The notes beneath the pieces were generated by a model that did no database searches, had not been told where the DNA came from, and saw nothing but the letters and a program-made list of their open reading frames with translations. 64,000 nucleotides of DNA from Halobacterium wangiae (GTDB lineage: Archaea; Halobacteriota; Halobacteria; Halobacteriales; Halobacteriaceae), in contig NZ_CP089588.1 of assembly GCF_021249345.1 (NCBI RefSeq), positions 744,001 through 808,000 of the forward strand, written 5' to 3'. Made by a program: the position numbers and the translations under genes. Shown piece by piece: positions 36,706 to 45,728 of this stretch; positions within the stretch are counted from its first letter, which is position 1, and each line of letters begins with the position of its first letter.

Positions 36706-37425
36706 GTGACGAAACAGGAGCTCCGCGAACGGGTGTGGAATAGCCTGGAGGACAGCGGCGAAGCCAGGTTCCCGTTCCCGCCCCACGGCCGCATCCCCAA
36801 CTTCGCCGGCGCGGACGACGCCGCGGCCCTGCTCGCCGAACAACCCGAGTGGGAGCGCGCAGCGACCGTGAAGGCGAACCCGGACGCGCCGCAGTTGCCC
36901 GCGCGCCGACGGGCGCTCGGTGACGGCAAGCGAGTCTACATGGCTGTGCCACGCCTCCGCGACGAGGACTGCTTCCTCGAACTCGACCCCGACCGCATCG
37001 ACCCCGAGAACTACGACGCTGCGCCCGCGCTGTCGAACGTCGACGACTACGCCGAGCAGGTCGGCCCGGACGCGCTCCCCCACGTCGACCTCGTGCTCAG
37101 CGGGAGCGTCGCGGTGACGCCGTCGGGCGCCCGCGTCGGCAAGGGCGAGGGGTACAGCGACCTCGAGTTCGCCATCCTCTCGGCCCTCGGCCTCGTCGAC
37201 GAGGAGACAGTGGTCGCGACGACCGTCCACGAGTCCCAGGTCGTCGCCGACGACGAGGTAGCGCCTGACGCCCACGACGTCCCGATGGACCTCGTGGTGA
37301 CCTCCGAGCGCGTGATTCGCCCCGACGGCGCGTACGACAGGCCGACGGGCGTCGACTGGACGGCGCTCGACGAGGAGCGCGTCGAGGAGATGCCGGTGCT
37401 CGCCCGTTTGCGGGCCGACCTTTAA
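36706..37425 (+). CDS. 5-Formyltetrahydrofolate cyclo-ligase family protein
   Basis: The enzyme family converts 5-formyl-THF to 5,10-methenyl-THF with ATP. The 239-residue product has TKQELRERVWNSLED at the start, ATVKANPDAPQLPARRRAL and VGKGEGYSDLEF near the active loop. Haloarchaeal members are distant, so the activity is likely rather than proven. The GTG at 36706 is 28 nt after a TATA-like CCTATTTG. Confidence 0.78.
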   Translation: MTKQELRERVWNSLEDSGEARFPFPPHGRIPNFAGADDAAALLAEQPEWERAATVKANPDAPQLPARRRALGDGKRVYMAVPRLRDEDCFLELDPDRIDPENYDAAPALSNVDDYAEQVGPDALPHVDLVLSGSVAVTPSGARVGKGEGYSDLEFAILSALGLVDEETVVATTVHESQVVADDEVAPDAHDVPMDLVVTSERVIRPDGAYDRPTGVDWTALDEERVEEMPVLARLRADL

Positions 37426-37451
37426 GCCCAAGAGCGTCGAACACGACTCGT

Positions 37452-37715
37452 ATGCCGGCCGGCGACGACGCGGTCGACGCGGACGCGACGAGCCACGCGG
37501 CCGATACGGAAGCCGCGGAGGCCGCGCTGTCGGGAGCTATCGACGGGACCGACGGCGACCCGATCTGCACGCTCTGCTCGAAGCCCGCGGACTACTTCCT
37601 CTACGACCCCGGCAGCGTCGAAAAGTTCGTCTGCTGGGAGCACGTCAGCCCGCACTCCGCGGCGGTGGACGGCGAGGACCCCCGGCCCGGCCGCCCGGTC
37701 GCGCTGTCGCTCTAA
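37452..37715 (+). CDS. Small putative zinc-binding protein
   Basis: The 87 residues start with a 35-residue acidic Asp/Ala-rich arm, then CTLCSKPADYFLYDP and FVCWEHVSPH, giving Cys, Cys, Cys and His that could hold a zinc ion. Short haloarchaeal protein of unknown function. Its stop overlaps the convergent cupin gene by four bases. Confidence 0.6.
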   Translation: MPAGDDAVDADATSHAADTEAAEAALSGAIDGTDGDPICTLCSKPADYFLYDPGSVEKFVCWEHVSPHSAAVDGEDPRPGRPVALSL

Positions 37716-38026
37716 CCCATCGGCGCCATCGTCGCCGTGAACACCGCCACGTCGTCGGTGTCGTTGCGCGCGCCGTGGGGGACGCCGCGCTCGTGGACGA
37801 CCACGCCCGGCGCCGCGACCGTCTCCTCGTCGTCGCCCTGCACGACGACGACTTCGCCCGCGAGGACGTGGAACGCGTTCGTCTGGTCGGCGTGCTCGTG
37901 GGGGTCGACGCTCGCGCCGGGACCGAGCGCGAACGCCTTCACGAGCGCGTCCTCGGAGAAGTACAGTTCCTCGGTGCGCACCTCGCCCGGGTCGGGGTCG
38001 AGGTCCGGATAGCGGTCGAGTGACAT
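37712..38026 (-). CDS. Cupin-domain protein
   Basis: A single cupin (104 residues) with PHEHADQTNAFHVLAGEVVV for motif 1 (His and Glu ligands) and GVPHGARNDTDD for motif 2. It may bind a metal and a small carboxylate or sugar; no pathway context. The start MSLDRYPDLDPDPGEV is standard; longer frames upstream are rejected. Confidence 0.82.
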   Translation of the reverse strand: MSLDRYPDLDPDPGEVRTEELYFSEDALVKAFALGPGASVDPHEHADQTNAFHVLAGEVVVVQGDDEETVAAPGVVVHERGVPHGARNDTDDVAVFTATMAPMG

Positions 38027-38069
38027 ACCGGACCGCACGCGGCCGAGGGGCTTCAGTGGTGGGGCGGTA

Positions 38070-39284
38070 TCAGACCGAGACCGTGACGTTCGCCGCGACC
38101 CCGGACGCTGTCGCGTTCTCGACGAACCCCTCGTAGCCGGAGAACACCACGGTCGTCTCGTCCCCGACGCGCTGGAGCGCGAGCGGTTCGGAGACGTTTG
38201 CCTCGAACTCCGCGAACGCGGTCTCGAACTCGTCGGCCTCGCTGGGGGCGTCCCAGCGGACGACCCACGCGAAGGCGTCTTCGTCGATGGACTGGAAGTG
38301 AATCGACCGGTCTTCGCCCCAGCCCGCGGCCGTTTCGGCCGCTCGGTCCCGCGAGAGCCCGTACTCCAGAACAAACCGTAGTTGCGCTTCGCCGCGGCGC
38401 TGGACGTCCACCACGGTGAGTTCGCTGTCATCGCTGGGGGCGCCCTCGACGCTGAGGTTCCGCGGTGGCTCGCTTCCGGGCTGGAGGCCGTGCAGAATCT
38501 GTTCGGCGGTCGTGGGCGGGTCCCCGTACAGCGACGCCAGTGGCGCGTCCGGGTCGGTGACGTTGCGTGCGTACGCCGCTCCCAGGTACTATCCCCCCTG
38601 GAAGTACCGCGTGTACGGCCGGCCGTCCTGGAACGACGCCCGACTAATCTCCTCGTGGTCGACGTCCGTGTACTGCGCTGCGTACTGCCACGTGGCGTGC
38701 TCCACGGCTCCCTCGTGGTCCGCGTGCTGGACGAACGTGCTCGCGTTCGACGGGAGCGCGTCGAGTTCGTCGTCGTAGTAGACGTGTGCGAACTCGTGGG
38801 CGAGCACGACTTCTAGCTTCTCGTCGGTCGTGTGGGAGTTCCGCACTAGTTCGACCTGTTCGGTGGCGGGGTTGTACCGGCCCCCGGCGGACTCCCAGGT
38901 GAACCAGTACGCCTCCGCGCCGAACGACTGCCAGAACAGCGGCGGCGTAATCTCACTGTCGGCGCTGCCGGACTGCACGACGACCGGCGGCGGAGCCGGG
39001 GCGTCGACGCTCAGGAGATCGTCCACTCGCTGCCAGACTGCCGTCGCGTCGACGTCGCCGAGGGTCGCGTCTCGTTCGGTGACGTCAACGCCGTCGGCGG
39101 ACTCGGTCGTCGTGGCCCGAATCGTCGTGTCGGTCTCTGTCTGTTTCGTCTCGGTTACGTCCGTCGTCCCGTCCGTACTCGTAGCTGTCGTTTGCGGGTT
39201 CTCCGGCGTGGCCGGAGAACCGCTTAGTCCGTTACAGCCCGCGAGGACTACCAGGGCGACGACGAGGAGGGCACGTTTTCGCAT
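38070..39284 (-). pseudogene. Lipoprotein metalloprotease-like gene (Hvo_1808-like) with one in-frame TAG
   Basis: From the ATG at 39284 the frame starts with a lipobox signal (MRKRALLVVALVVLAGCNGL), then a Thr/Asp linker and an LAHEFAHVYYDDE zinc motif at about residue 165. It meets TAG at 38589-38591. The same frame then stays open to 38070 for another 173 codons with normal codon use. One CAG to TAG change would restore Gln in GG-Q-YLGAAYARN. The promoter (TATA-like ACTTATAC near 39310) is intact. The likely family is the haloarchaeal Hvo_1808 surface protein. I call it a nonsense-interrupted gene; suppression or sequence error are alternatives. Confidence 0.7.
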
Positions 39285-39324
39285 CGCCCGACCGAGTTCG
39301 ACGAGTCAGTATAAGTATCTTTCT

Positions 39325-39639
39325 TCAGACCAGTTCCTCGGCGACGGCTTCGGGGCCGAGCAACTCGGGGTCGATGGCGAAGTCCAACCGGGACTTCACG
39401 AACTCCGGCATCGAGTCCGGCGTGTACGCGACGGTCTTCAGGTCCTCGTTGCGTTCCAGCGCGACCGGAATCGCGGTCGCCTCACCGGCGTCCGTGATGA
39501 CGAGCAGGTCGGCGTCCTCGACGCCGGCCTCGACGAGCCGTTCGCCCGACGCGATGCCCTCGATGCGCGTGACTTCGACGCCCTCTGCTTCGAGGGCGTC
39601 GGCGATACTGCGGTCGGGTCCGACGACGATGGCCTTCAT
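39325..39639 (-). CDS. Small Rossmann-like protein downstream of guaAb
   Basis: The 104-residue product, [20 protein letters not shown], has a NAD-binding-like beta-alpha-beta start and [19 protein letters not shown] in the middle, like a half TrkA/Toprim-type fold. The start at 39639 overlaps the guaAb stop by four bases (ATGA), so it is in the guaAb operon. Function unknown; a nucleotide-sensing role is a guess. Confidence 0.65.
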   Translation of the reverse strand: MKAIVVGPDRSIADALEAEGVEVTRIEGIASGERLVEAGVEDADLLVITDAGEATAIPVALERNEDLKTVAYTPDSMPEFVKSRLDFAIDPELLGPEAVAEELV

Positions 39640-40553
39640 TCGTACTCGATGGTCGCGGGTGGTTTGTGCGTCACGTCGTAGACGACGCGAGAGACGTTGT
39701 CGATGGTGCCCGCGATGCGGGACTGGAGGCGCTGGAGGGTGTCCCAGTCGAGTTCCTGGGCGCGGGCGGTCATGCCGTCGCGGGACTCCACGGAGCGCAC
39801 GGCGACGACGTGGCCGTGGACGCGGTTGTCGCCCTTCACGCCCGTGGCCTTCCCGAGCACCACGGCGAACGCTTGCCACGGGTCGTACGCCTCGAGTTCC
39901 TCCTCGACGACGTGGGTGGCCTCGCGGGCGATGCGGACCTTCTCGCGGGTGACCTCGCCGAGCACGCGGACGGCGAGTCCGGGACCGGGGAACGGCATGC
40001 GCTCGCTGATGACCTCCTCGAGGCCGAGTTCGCGGGCGACCTCCCGGACCTCGTCCTTGTAGAGGTCGCGCATCGGTTCGACGATGCCCTCGAAGTCGAC
40101 GACATCCGGGAGACCGCCGACGTTGTGATGGCTCTTGATGTTCCCCTCGCTCTCGATGCGGTCGGGGTAGATGGTCCCCTGCACGAGATAGTCCGCGTCG
40201 ACCTCCTTCGCGACCGTCTCGAACTCCCGGATGAACTGGTCGCCGATGACCTTCCGCTTCTCCTCGGGGTCCGTGACGCCTTCCAGACGCTCGAAGTAGC
40301 GGTCCGCGGCGTCGACGACGCGGAGGCGCTCCATGTAATCGAACTCGCGGTGGATCTCCTCCGTCTCGCCCTTCCGCATCAGCCCCGTGTCGACGTAGAC
40401 GGGGACGAGCTGGTCACCGACCGCCTCGTAGGCCAGCGCCGCCGCCGTCGAGGAGTCGACGCCCCCCGAGAGTGCGATGACGGCGGTGCTGTCGCCGAGT
40501 TGTTCGCGGATCTCTGCGTTCGCGTCGTCGATGAATTCGTCGGTGTTCACCAT
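39636..40553 (-). CDS. guaAb: GMP synthase ATP-pyrophosphatase subunit (GuaA subunit B)
   Basis: GuaAb aminates XMP to GMP with ATP; the ammonia-generating glutaminase is a separate protein in archaea and is not in this window. The 305 residues have the PP-loop [26 protein letters not shown] and the C-terminal dimerisation domain ending [11 protein letters not shown]. The start [17 protein letters not shown] at 40553 shares one base with the pyrG stop, so the two nucleotide genes are translationally linked. Confidence 0.95.
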   Translation of the reverse strand: MVNTDEFIDDANAEIREQLGDSTAVIALSGGVDSSTAAALAYEAVGDQLVPVYVDTGLMRKGETEEIHREFDYMERLRVVDAADRYFERLEGVTDPEEKRKVIGDQFIREFETVAKEVDADYLVQGTIYPDRIESEGNIKSHHNVGGLPDVVDFEGIVEPMRDLYKDEVREVARELGLEEVISERMPFPGPGLAVRVLGEVTREKVRIAREATHVVEEELEAYDPWQAFAVVLGKATGVKGDNRVHGHVVAVRSVESRDGMTARAQELDWDTLQRLQSRIAGTIDNVSRVVYDVTHKPPATIEYE

Positions 40554-42193
40554 CAGTTGGTCACCTCGGTTCTCGCGTCCGGTCGGTCGAGCACCGCGTC
40601 CAGCAGGCCGACGAACGGCGGACTCGCGCGGGTCGGCCGGGACCGGAACTCGGGGTGGAACTGCGTCCCGAAGAAGAACGGGTGGTCGTCGTACTCCACG
40701 ATCTCCATGCGGTTGCCGGCCTTCCCGGAGAACGTCAGGCCGTCCGTGGTGAGGTCGTCGATGTACTCGGGGTTGACCTCGTAGCGGTGGCGGTGGCGCT
40801 CCGTGCAGGAGGTGTCGCCGTAGAGTTCGGCGGCGAGCGTGCCGGGCTGGATGTCCGTCTCGTGAGCGCCCAGGCGCATCGTGCCACCGAGGTCCTCGAG
40901 GTCGTACTGCTCGGGGAGCAGGTCGATGACCGGGAAGGGGGTGTCCTCGTCGACCTCCGCGGAGTGAGCGCCCTCCATGCCGAGGACGTTGCGCGCGTAC
41001 TCCACGACCGCCATCTGGAAGCCCAGACAGAGGCCGAGGAACGGGACGTCGTTCTCGCGGGCGTACCGGATGGCCTCGATCTTCCCCTCGGTGCCGCGGG
41101 AGCCGAAGCCGCCCGGCACGACGATGCCGTCGGCGTCCTCGAGGCGCTGCTCGTGGTGGTCGTGCATCTCCTCGGAGTCCACCCACAGCACGTTGACGTC
41201 GACGTTCTTCTCCAGGCCGGCGTGCTTGAGCGCCTCGTGGATGCTCATGTAGGCGTCCTCGAGGGCGTACTTGCCGACGAGTGCGACGTCCACCTCGCCG
41301 GTGCGGTCCTGCGTGACCAGGTCGCGCCACTCGGTCGAGCGCTCCTCGTAGGGGAGTGCCTCGTCCACGAGGTCGAATCGCTCCATCACGTACTGGTCGA
41401 GGCCCTCCTCCTCGACGGTGAGCGGGACGTGGTAGACGTCCTCGACGTCCGGGTTCGAGAACACCGCGTCCGTGGGCACGTCACAGAACAGCGCGATCTT
41501 CTCCTTCACGTCGGGGTCGAGGCGGTCCTCACAGCGCCCCACGAGGATGTCCGGCTGGAGACCGATGGACCGGAGTTCCTTCACGGAGTGCTGGGTCGGC
41601 TTGGTCTTCTGCTCGCCGTTCTTCGAGTACGGGACGAGCGTGACGTGCGCGAAGAGGATGTCCTCGTCGTCCTGCTCGTGGCTGAACTGGCGGAGCGCCT
41701 CGAGGAACTGCATCCCCTCGATGTCCCCCACGGTGCCACCCACCTCGACGATGCAGACGTCCGAGCCCTCGGCGGCCTCGCGCACGCGGCGCTTGATGTC
41801 GTCGGTGACGTGCGGGATGATCTGGACGGTCTTCCCGAGGTAGTCGCCGGCGCGCTCGCGCTCGATGACGTGCTGGTACACCTTCCCCGTGGTGACGTTG
41901 TGGTCGGAGGTCATGTCCACGTCGAGGAACCGTTCGTAGTTCCCCAGGTCGAGGTCGACCTCCCCGCCGTCTTTCAGCACGTACACCTCGCCGTGCTGGT
42001 AGGGGTTCATGGTGCCCGCGTCCACGTTCAGGTACGGGTCGATCTTCACTGCAGTAACGTCGAAACCCGCGTTCGAGAGCAGTCGTCCGAGACTCGCGGC
42101 CGTGATGCCCTTCCCCAGCCCCGACATCACGCCACCAGTCACGAACACGAACTTGCTCCCAAGAGAGGGGTCGTATCCGGTCTCCTTCGGCAT
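40553..42193 (-). CDS. pyrG: CTP synthase
   Basis: PyrG aminates UTP to CTP with glutamine and ATP. The 546 residues have the synthetase domain ([20 protein letters not shown] and [17 protein letters not shown]) and a C-terminal class I amidotransferase with the nucleophile in [16 protein letters not shown] and [13 protein letters not shown]. The ATG at 42193 gives [16 protein letters not shown]; the more upstream frame is not needed. It precedes guaAb. Confidence 0.97.
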   Translation of the reverse strand: MPKETGYDPSLGSKFVFVTGGVMSGLGKGITAASLGRLLSNAGFDVTAVKIDPYLNVDAGTMNPYQHGEVYVLKDGGEVDLDLGNYERFLDVDMTSDHNVTTGKVYQHVIERERAGDYLGKTVQIIPHVTDDIKRRVREAAEGSDVCIVEVGGTVGDIEGMQFLEALRQFSHEQDDEDILFAHVTLVPYSKNGEQKTKPTQHSVKELRSIGLQPDILVGRCEDRLDPDVKEKIALFCDVPTDAVFSNPDVEDVYHVPLTVEEEGLDQYVMERFDLVDEALPYEERSTEWRDLVTQDRTGEVDVALVGKYALEDAYMSIHEALKHAGLEKNVDVNVLWVDSEEMHDHHEQRLEDADGIVVPGGFGSRGTEGKIEAIRYARENDVPFLGLCLGFQMAVVEYARNVLGMEGAHSAEVDEDTPFPVIDLLPEQYDLEDLGGTMRLGAHETDIQPGTLAAELYGDTSCTERHRHRYEVNPEYIDDLTTDGLTFSGKAGNRMEIVEYDDHPFFFGTQFHPEFRSRPTRASPPFVGLLDAVLDRPDARTEVTN

Positions 42194-42307
42194 ACTGACC
42201 GTCCGACAGGCGTGGCAAAAACCGTTTCGGGACGGCCGTCGCGCGCCAGGGCGTGCCACCCGACGGCGACGACGGCGCCACGCGCGCGCCGACAGCGGCC
42301 CTCCGGG

Positions 42308-42457
42308 TCAGACGAGGCTCAGCAGGTCGAGGACGTACTCGAAGTATTTGTCGAAGCGACCCTGCTCTGGCTCCTCGTCCGGGTCGTCGCCCCGCGAGGG
42401 TTCGCCGTCCGCTCGACCGCCGCCGGGTTCGTGTCGGCGTCCGTCGCTCGGAGTCAC
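42308..42457 (-). CDS. Very short protein upstream of pyrG
   Basis: A GTG at 42457 opens 49 residues, MTPSDGRRHEPGGG with an acidic middle and a helical, hydrophobic end GRFDKYFEYVLDLLSLV. The terminal helix looks conserved rather than random. It lies 114 nt before pyrG on the same strand. Could be a small regulatory protein or a shadow; moderate confidence. Confidence 0.45.
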   Translation of the reverse strand: MTPSDGRRHEPGGGRADGEPSRGDDPDEEPEQGRFDKYFEYVLDLLSLV

Positions 42458-42527
42458 GGTTCGAGACAGCGCGTGCGCCACAATAGGTGTTCGCCCGCCG
42501 CAGGCGAGAACAGACCGACGACGGTCC

Positions 42528-43130
42528 CTAGCACGCACGGACGAGGAACGGCCCGACGGCCTCCGCGACCGCGTCGAACCGCCCGATGAAGAAGTGGTCG
42601 GCGGACAGTTCGACGACCTCGCAGTCGAGTTCGCGGGCGGCGGCGACGACCGTTTCCCAGTTGGCGGTGTCGTCCCGCGTTGCGTAGACCACCTGCAGCG
42701 GGGCGGTGACGTCCTCGAGGGCGTCCGCGGCGTTCAGTCCCGCGGGGAGTTCGACCGCGGGCGCGAGCATCGACACCGCACAGAGGTCGACCTCGGTCGT
42801 CGCGGCCGCGAGCGCGGCGATGCTCCCGCCGAAGCTGAACCCGAAGATCCCCACGGTGTCGTAGCGCTCGCTCGCCCACCGGAGGGCGTTGCGGGCGTCC
42901 TCGCGCTCCCCCTCGCCTTCGTCCCAGTCGCCGTAGTCAAAGCGCAGCGCCGCGACCCCCCGCTCGACGAGGTACGTCGAGACGGCTTCGAGGCGGTCGT
43001 CGCCGCGGTGGCCCCTGTGCTGGGGGTGTGGCGGACACATGACGACGCAACTGCGCGACCCGTCGTCCGGTTCGTCGAGGGTCGCCTCCACGTCTCGCGC
43101 GCCGGGCACGAGCACGGTCTCCTGTCGCAT
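42528..43130 (-). CDS. Alpha/beta hydrolase, dienelactone-hydrolase-like
   Basis: The 200-residue protein has the nucleophile elbow GIFGFSFGGSIAAL (Ser near residue 98), an oxyanion region MCPPHPQHRGHR and a late SADHFFIGR that carries the catalytic His. Asp is likely in VVYATRDDTANWE. Substrate unknown; related to serine hydrolases of the DLH/Abhydrolase_5 group. It starts MRQETVLVPGARDVEAT, normal for this fold. Confidence 0.82.
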   Translation of the reverse strand: MRQETVLVPGARDVEATLDEPDDGSRSCVVMCPPHPQHRGHRGDDRLEAVSTYLVERGVAALRFDYGDWDEGEGEREDARNALRWASERYDTVGIFGFSFGGSIAALAAATTEVDLCAVSMLAPAVELPAGLNAADALEDVTAPLQVVYATRDDTANWETVVAAARELDCEVVELSADHFFIGRFDAVAEAVGPFLVRAC

Positions 43131-43264
43131 ACCGGACGTTCGGGGCGGCGGGGCTTATCGGTCCCGACATCCGGCGCCCGGAACGGACCGCCTCGACCCG
43201 CTCGCACCGATGCGAGGGACCGTTTCGAGTGGAGTTTTTACGTCCGCGGGCCGAACGCTTCTAC

Positions 43265-44104
43265 ATGGGTATCGTCTCACGACTATCGTACACGATCCGG
43301 TCGAAACTGAACGCTCTCGTTCGGTCCACCGAGGACCCGTCGGAGACGCTGGATTACTCGTACGAACGACTCCGGGACCGACTCCAGGAGGTCGAGACCG
43401 GGCTGGCCGACCTCACCGCCCAGAAGAAGCGCCTCGAAGTCCAGCGCGAGCGCCTCGCGCAGAACGTCGAGAAGCACGACGACCAGGCGTGGGAGGCCGT
43501 CAAGCAAGGGCGGGACGACCTGGCGCGGCGCGCCCTCGAGAAGAAGCGCGCGAAACGCGATCAGGTCGCGGAGCTCGACGACCAGATAGCGGACCTCGAG
43601 GGGACCCAGCGCGACCTCGAGGAACGGAGAGACGGACTCGAAACGAAGGTCGAGGAGTTCCGCACGAAGAAGGAGACGATGAAGGCGCGCCACGAGGCCG
43701 CGAAGACCCAGACGCAGGTATCCGAGGCCGTGACGGGGCTGAGCGACGACGACGTGCCGCGTGCCATCGAACGCGCGGAAGACCAGACCGAGGAGATGGA
43801 GGCTCGCGCGGCCGCGATGGACGAACTCGGCGACCGCGGTGTCCTCGAGGACTCGCTGTCCGACGACGACCGCATCGAGAAGGAACTCGCCGCAGAGCGC
43901 GGCGACGACGTGGAATCCGAACTCGCGGCGCTCCGCGCCGAGGTCCGCGGTGAGGGCGACGACGTCGTCGAACGGACGGCCAGGGAGACGGGGACCGAGG
44001 TAGTCGACGAGAACCGCAGCGACCGAGACCCCGACAGTAGCAGTGACGCCGACGAGGTCGAGGAGGTCCGGGCAGAGGTCCTGGACGACGAGCAGGAGGT
44101 GTAG
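43265..44104 (+). CDS. PspA/IM30 family protein
   Basis: PspA proteins coat and stabilise membranes. The 279 residues begin MGIVSRLSYTIRSKLNALV with the amphipathic first helix, then a long coiled coil (about 30-150) with LEVQRERLAQNVEK and an acidic, disordered tail after about residue 170. It is longer than E. coli PspA because of the tail. A membrane protein gene follows 51 nt later in the same direction. Confidence 0.88.
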   Translation: MGIVSRLSYTIRSKLNALVRSTEDPSETLDYSYERLRDRLQEVETGLADLTAQKKRLEVQRERLAQNVEKHDDQAWEAVKQGRDDLARRALEKKRAKRDQVAELDDQIADLEGTQRDLEERRDGLETKVEEFRTKKETMKARHEAAKTQTQVSEAVTGLSDDDVPRAIERAEDQTEEMEARAAAMDELGDRGVLEDSLSDDDRIEKELAAERGDDVESELAALRAEVRGEGDDVVERTARETGTEVVDENRSDRDPDSSSDADEVEEVRAEVLDDEQEV

Positions 44105-44155
44105 CCGGCCGCCGACCGCGAGTAACGTTTTGGGGCGCGCCGTCGTACGGACAGT

Positions 44156-45181
44156 ATGAGCGACGAGTCGGACGACAGCGAGTTGCGCGACCGACTCCCC
44201 GGCAGCCGCGCCCAGGTCTGGCTGGTACTGGACGCCGACCGCCGGGTCGTCGCCGCCGCGTTCCTCGCCATCCTGTTCGGGACGTTGATCGTCGCCGAAC
44301 TACTGATACCGACGCCGACGAGCACGCTGTTGACCCGCGGTGACCCCCACGAGACACTGTTCCAGGCGCTCGTGGGCTCGGTCATCACGGGCGTGACGCT
44401 CGTGCTCACGCTGAGCCAGATCGTGCTCTCCCAGGAGCTCGGTGCGGTCGGCGACCAGCGCGAGCGAATGGAGGGAGCGCTGACGTTCCGGGACGACGCC
44501 GCGGACGTGACAGGCAAGAGTGTCCCTCCGGCGGAGCCGGCGTCGTTCCTGCAGGACCTCGTGGCGTCGACCTGCGAGCAGGCCGAAACGTTCGCGGACG
44601 CCGCCCCCAGCGGCGACGTCGGGGACGCCATCGACGAGTACGTCGACGACCTCACCGAGAACGCGGACGACGTCACCGACCAGCTCGAGGGCGCGGAGTT
44701 CGGCAGCTTCGAGGTGGTGCGTGCGGCGCTGAACTTCAACTACTCGCTGAAGATCTACCAGGCAGAGCGCATCAGAGCCGCCTACGGCGACGAACTGAAC
44801 GAGGAGGCGTCAGACGCGCTGGACGAACTGCTGACCACCCTGGAGCTGTTCGGACCGGCCCGCGAGCACTTCAAGACGCTGTACTTCCAGTGGGAGCTCT
44901 CCGACCTCTCGCGCACGCTGCTGTACGCCGCGATGCCAGCGCTCTCCATCGCGGTCGTCGCACTCCTGCTGTTCGACCCGGCGGAGTACCCCGGGACGAC
45001 GCTGGGCGTGAACCACGCGTTCCTCGGGACGAGCGCCGCCGCGACGGTCGCCGTGCTCCCGTTCGCACTCCTGCTGGCGTACATCCTGCGCATCGTCACG
45101 GTCACGAAGCGCACGCTCTCCATCGGCCCGTTCATCCTCCGGCAGACGGACCGTTCGGAGGACATCGACTACAGCGAGTAG
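44156..45181 (+). CDS. Four-helix membrane protein, function unknown
   Basis: The 341 residues have two helices near residues 30-50 and 72-95, a 140-residue soluble acidic domain, and two more helices near 258-280 and 290-315. The soluble part has no known motif. It follows the pspA-like gene and may act with it in membrane stress; that is inferred from position only. Its end overlaps the convergent HPP gene by 13 nt. Confidence 0.7.
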   Translation: MSDESDDSELRDRLPGSRAQVWLVLDADRRVVAAAFLAILFGTLIVAELLIPTPTSTLLTRGDPHETLFQALVGSVITGVTLVLTLSQIVLSQELGAVGDQRERMEGALTFRDDAADVTGKSVPPAEPASFLQDLVASTCEQAETFADAAPSGDVGDAIDEYVDDLTENADDVTDQLEGAEFGSFEVVRAALNFNYSLKIYQAERIRAAYGDELNEEASDALDELLTTLELFGPAREHFKTLYFQWELSDLSRTLLYAAMPALSIAVVALLLFDPAEYPGTTLGVNHAFLGTSAAATVAVLPFALLLAYILRIVTVTKRTLSIGPFILRQTDRSEDIDYSE

Positions 45182-45660
45182 GGCGGCTTCCACGGGCCGT
45201 GGCGTCCGACGGCGACGTGGGCGCCGACGAGGACGAACACGCCGACCGCGAACGCCAGCACGTCGCCGACGCCGTCCGCGATGCCCAGCGAGACGATGAG
45301 GACGGTGGCGTACGCGGGTGGGTGGAGACTCTCGGTCGCGTACATGGCGACGGTGGCAGCGACGGTCGCGGCGAGCGCGGCGGCGACCCGCTGGAGGCCG
45401 GCCAGCGACTGGGGCGCGGCGTCGAGCAGCGGGGCCGCGCCGCTGGCGAACAGGAGTACGGCGAGGAACGCAGCGAGCACGCTGGCGAGCTGACCGACGA
45501 CGACGCGCCGCGGCTGGTCGTTGATCGCCGCGAGCACGTACGCTGACGGACCGAGACTCGGCAGCAGAATCGCTGTGCCGGTCGTCCACGCCAGCGCGCC
45601 CAGCACCGCCAGCAGGAATGCCACGTACGTCCCGACACCGAGGCCCACGCGCCACGTCAT
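45169..45660 (-). CDS. HPP family integral membrane protein
   Basis: The 163-residue protein has four to five helices and the HPP signature LHPPAYATVLIV plus LLPSLGPSAYVLAAIN. Some HPP members are nitrite transporters in chloroplasts; the substrate here is open. It is transcribed toward the 4-helix gene, opposite strand. A second HPP domain is in the UspA fusion at 60545-61993. Confidence 0.88.
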   Translation of the reverse strand: MTWRVGLGVGTYVAFLLAVLGALAWTTGTAILLPSLGPSAYVLAAINDQPRRVVVGQLASVLAAFLAVLLFASGAAPLLDAAPQSLAGLQRVAAALAATVAATVAMYATESLHPPAYATVLIVSLGIADGVGDVLAFAVGVFVLVGAHVAVGRHGPWKPPYSL

Positions 45661-45728
45661 TACCGCGACGGACTCGCTCGACGAAGATGTGGTTGGCGTT
45701 TCTCGGCGGTCCGAGCGGCGTTCTCCGA

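Noticed and set aside
38589-38591. The TAG as a pyrrolysine codon
   Set aside because: No pyl genes are in the window and Halobacteria are not known for Pyl; a nonsense change from CAG is simpler. Kept only as something to test.
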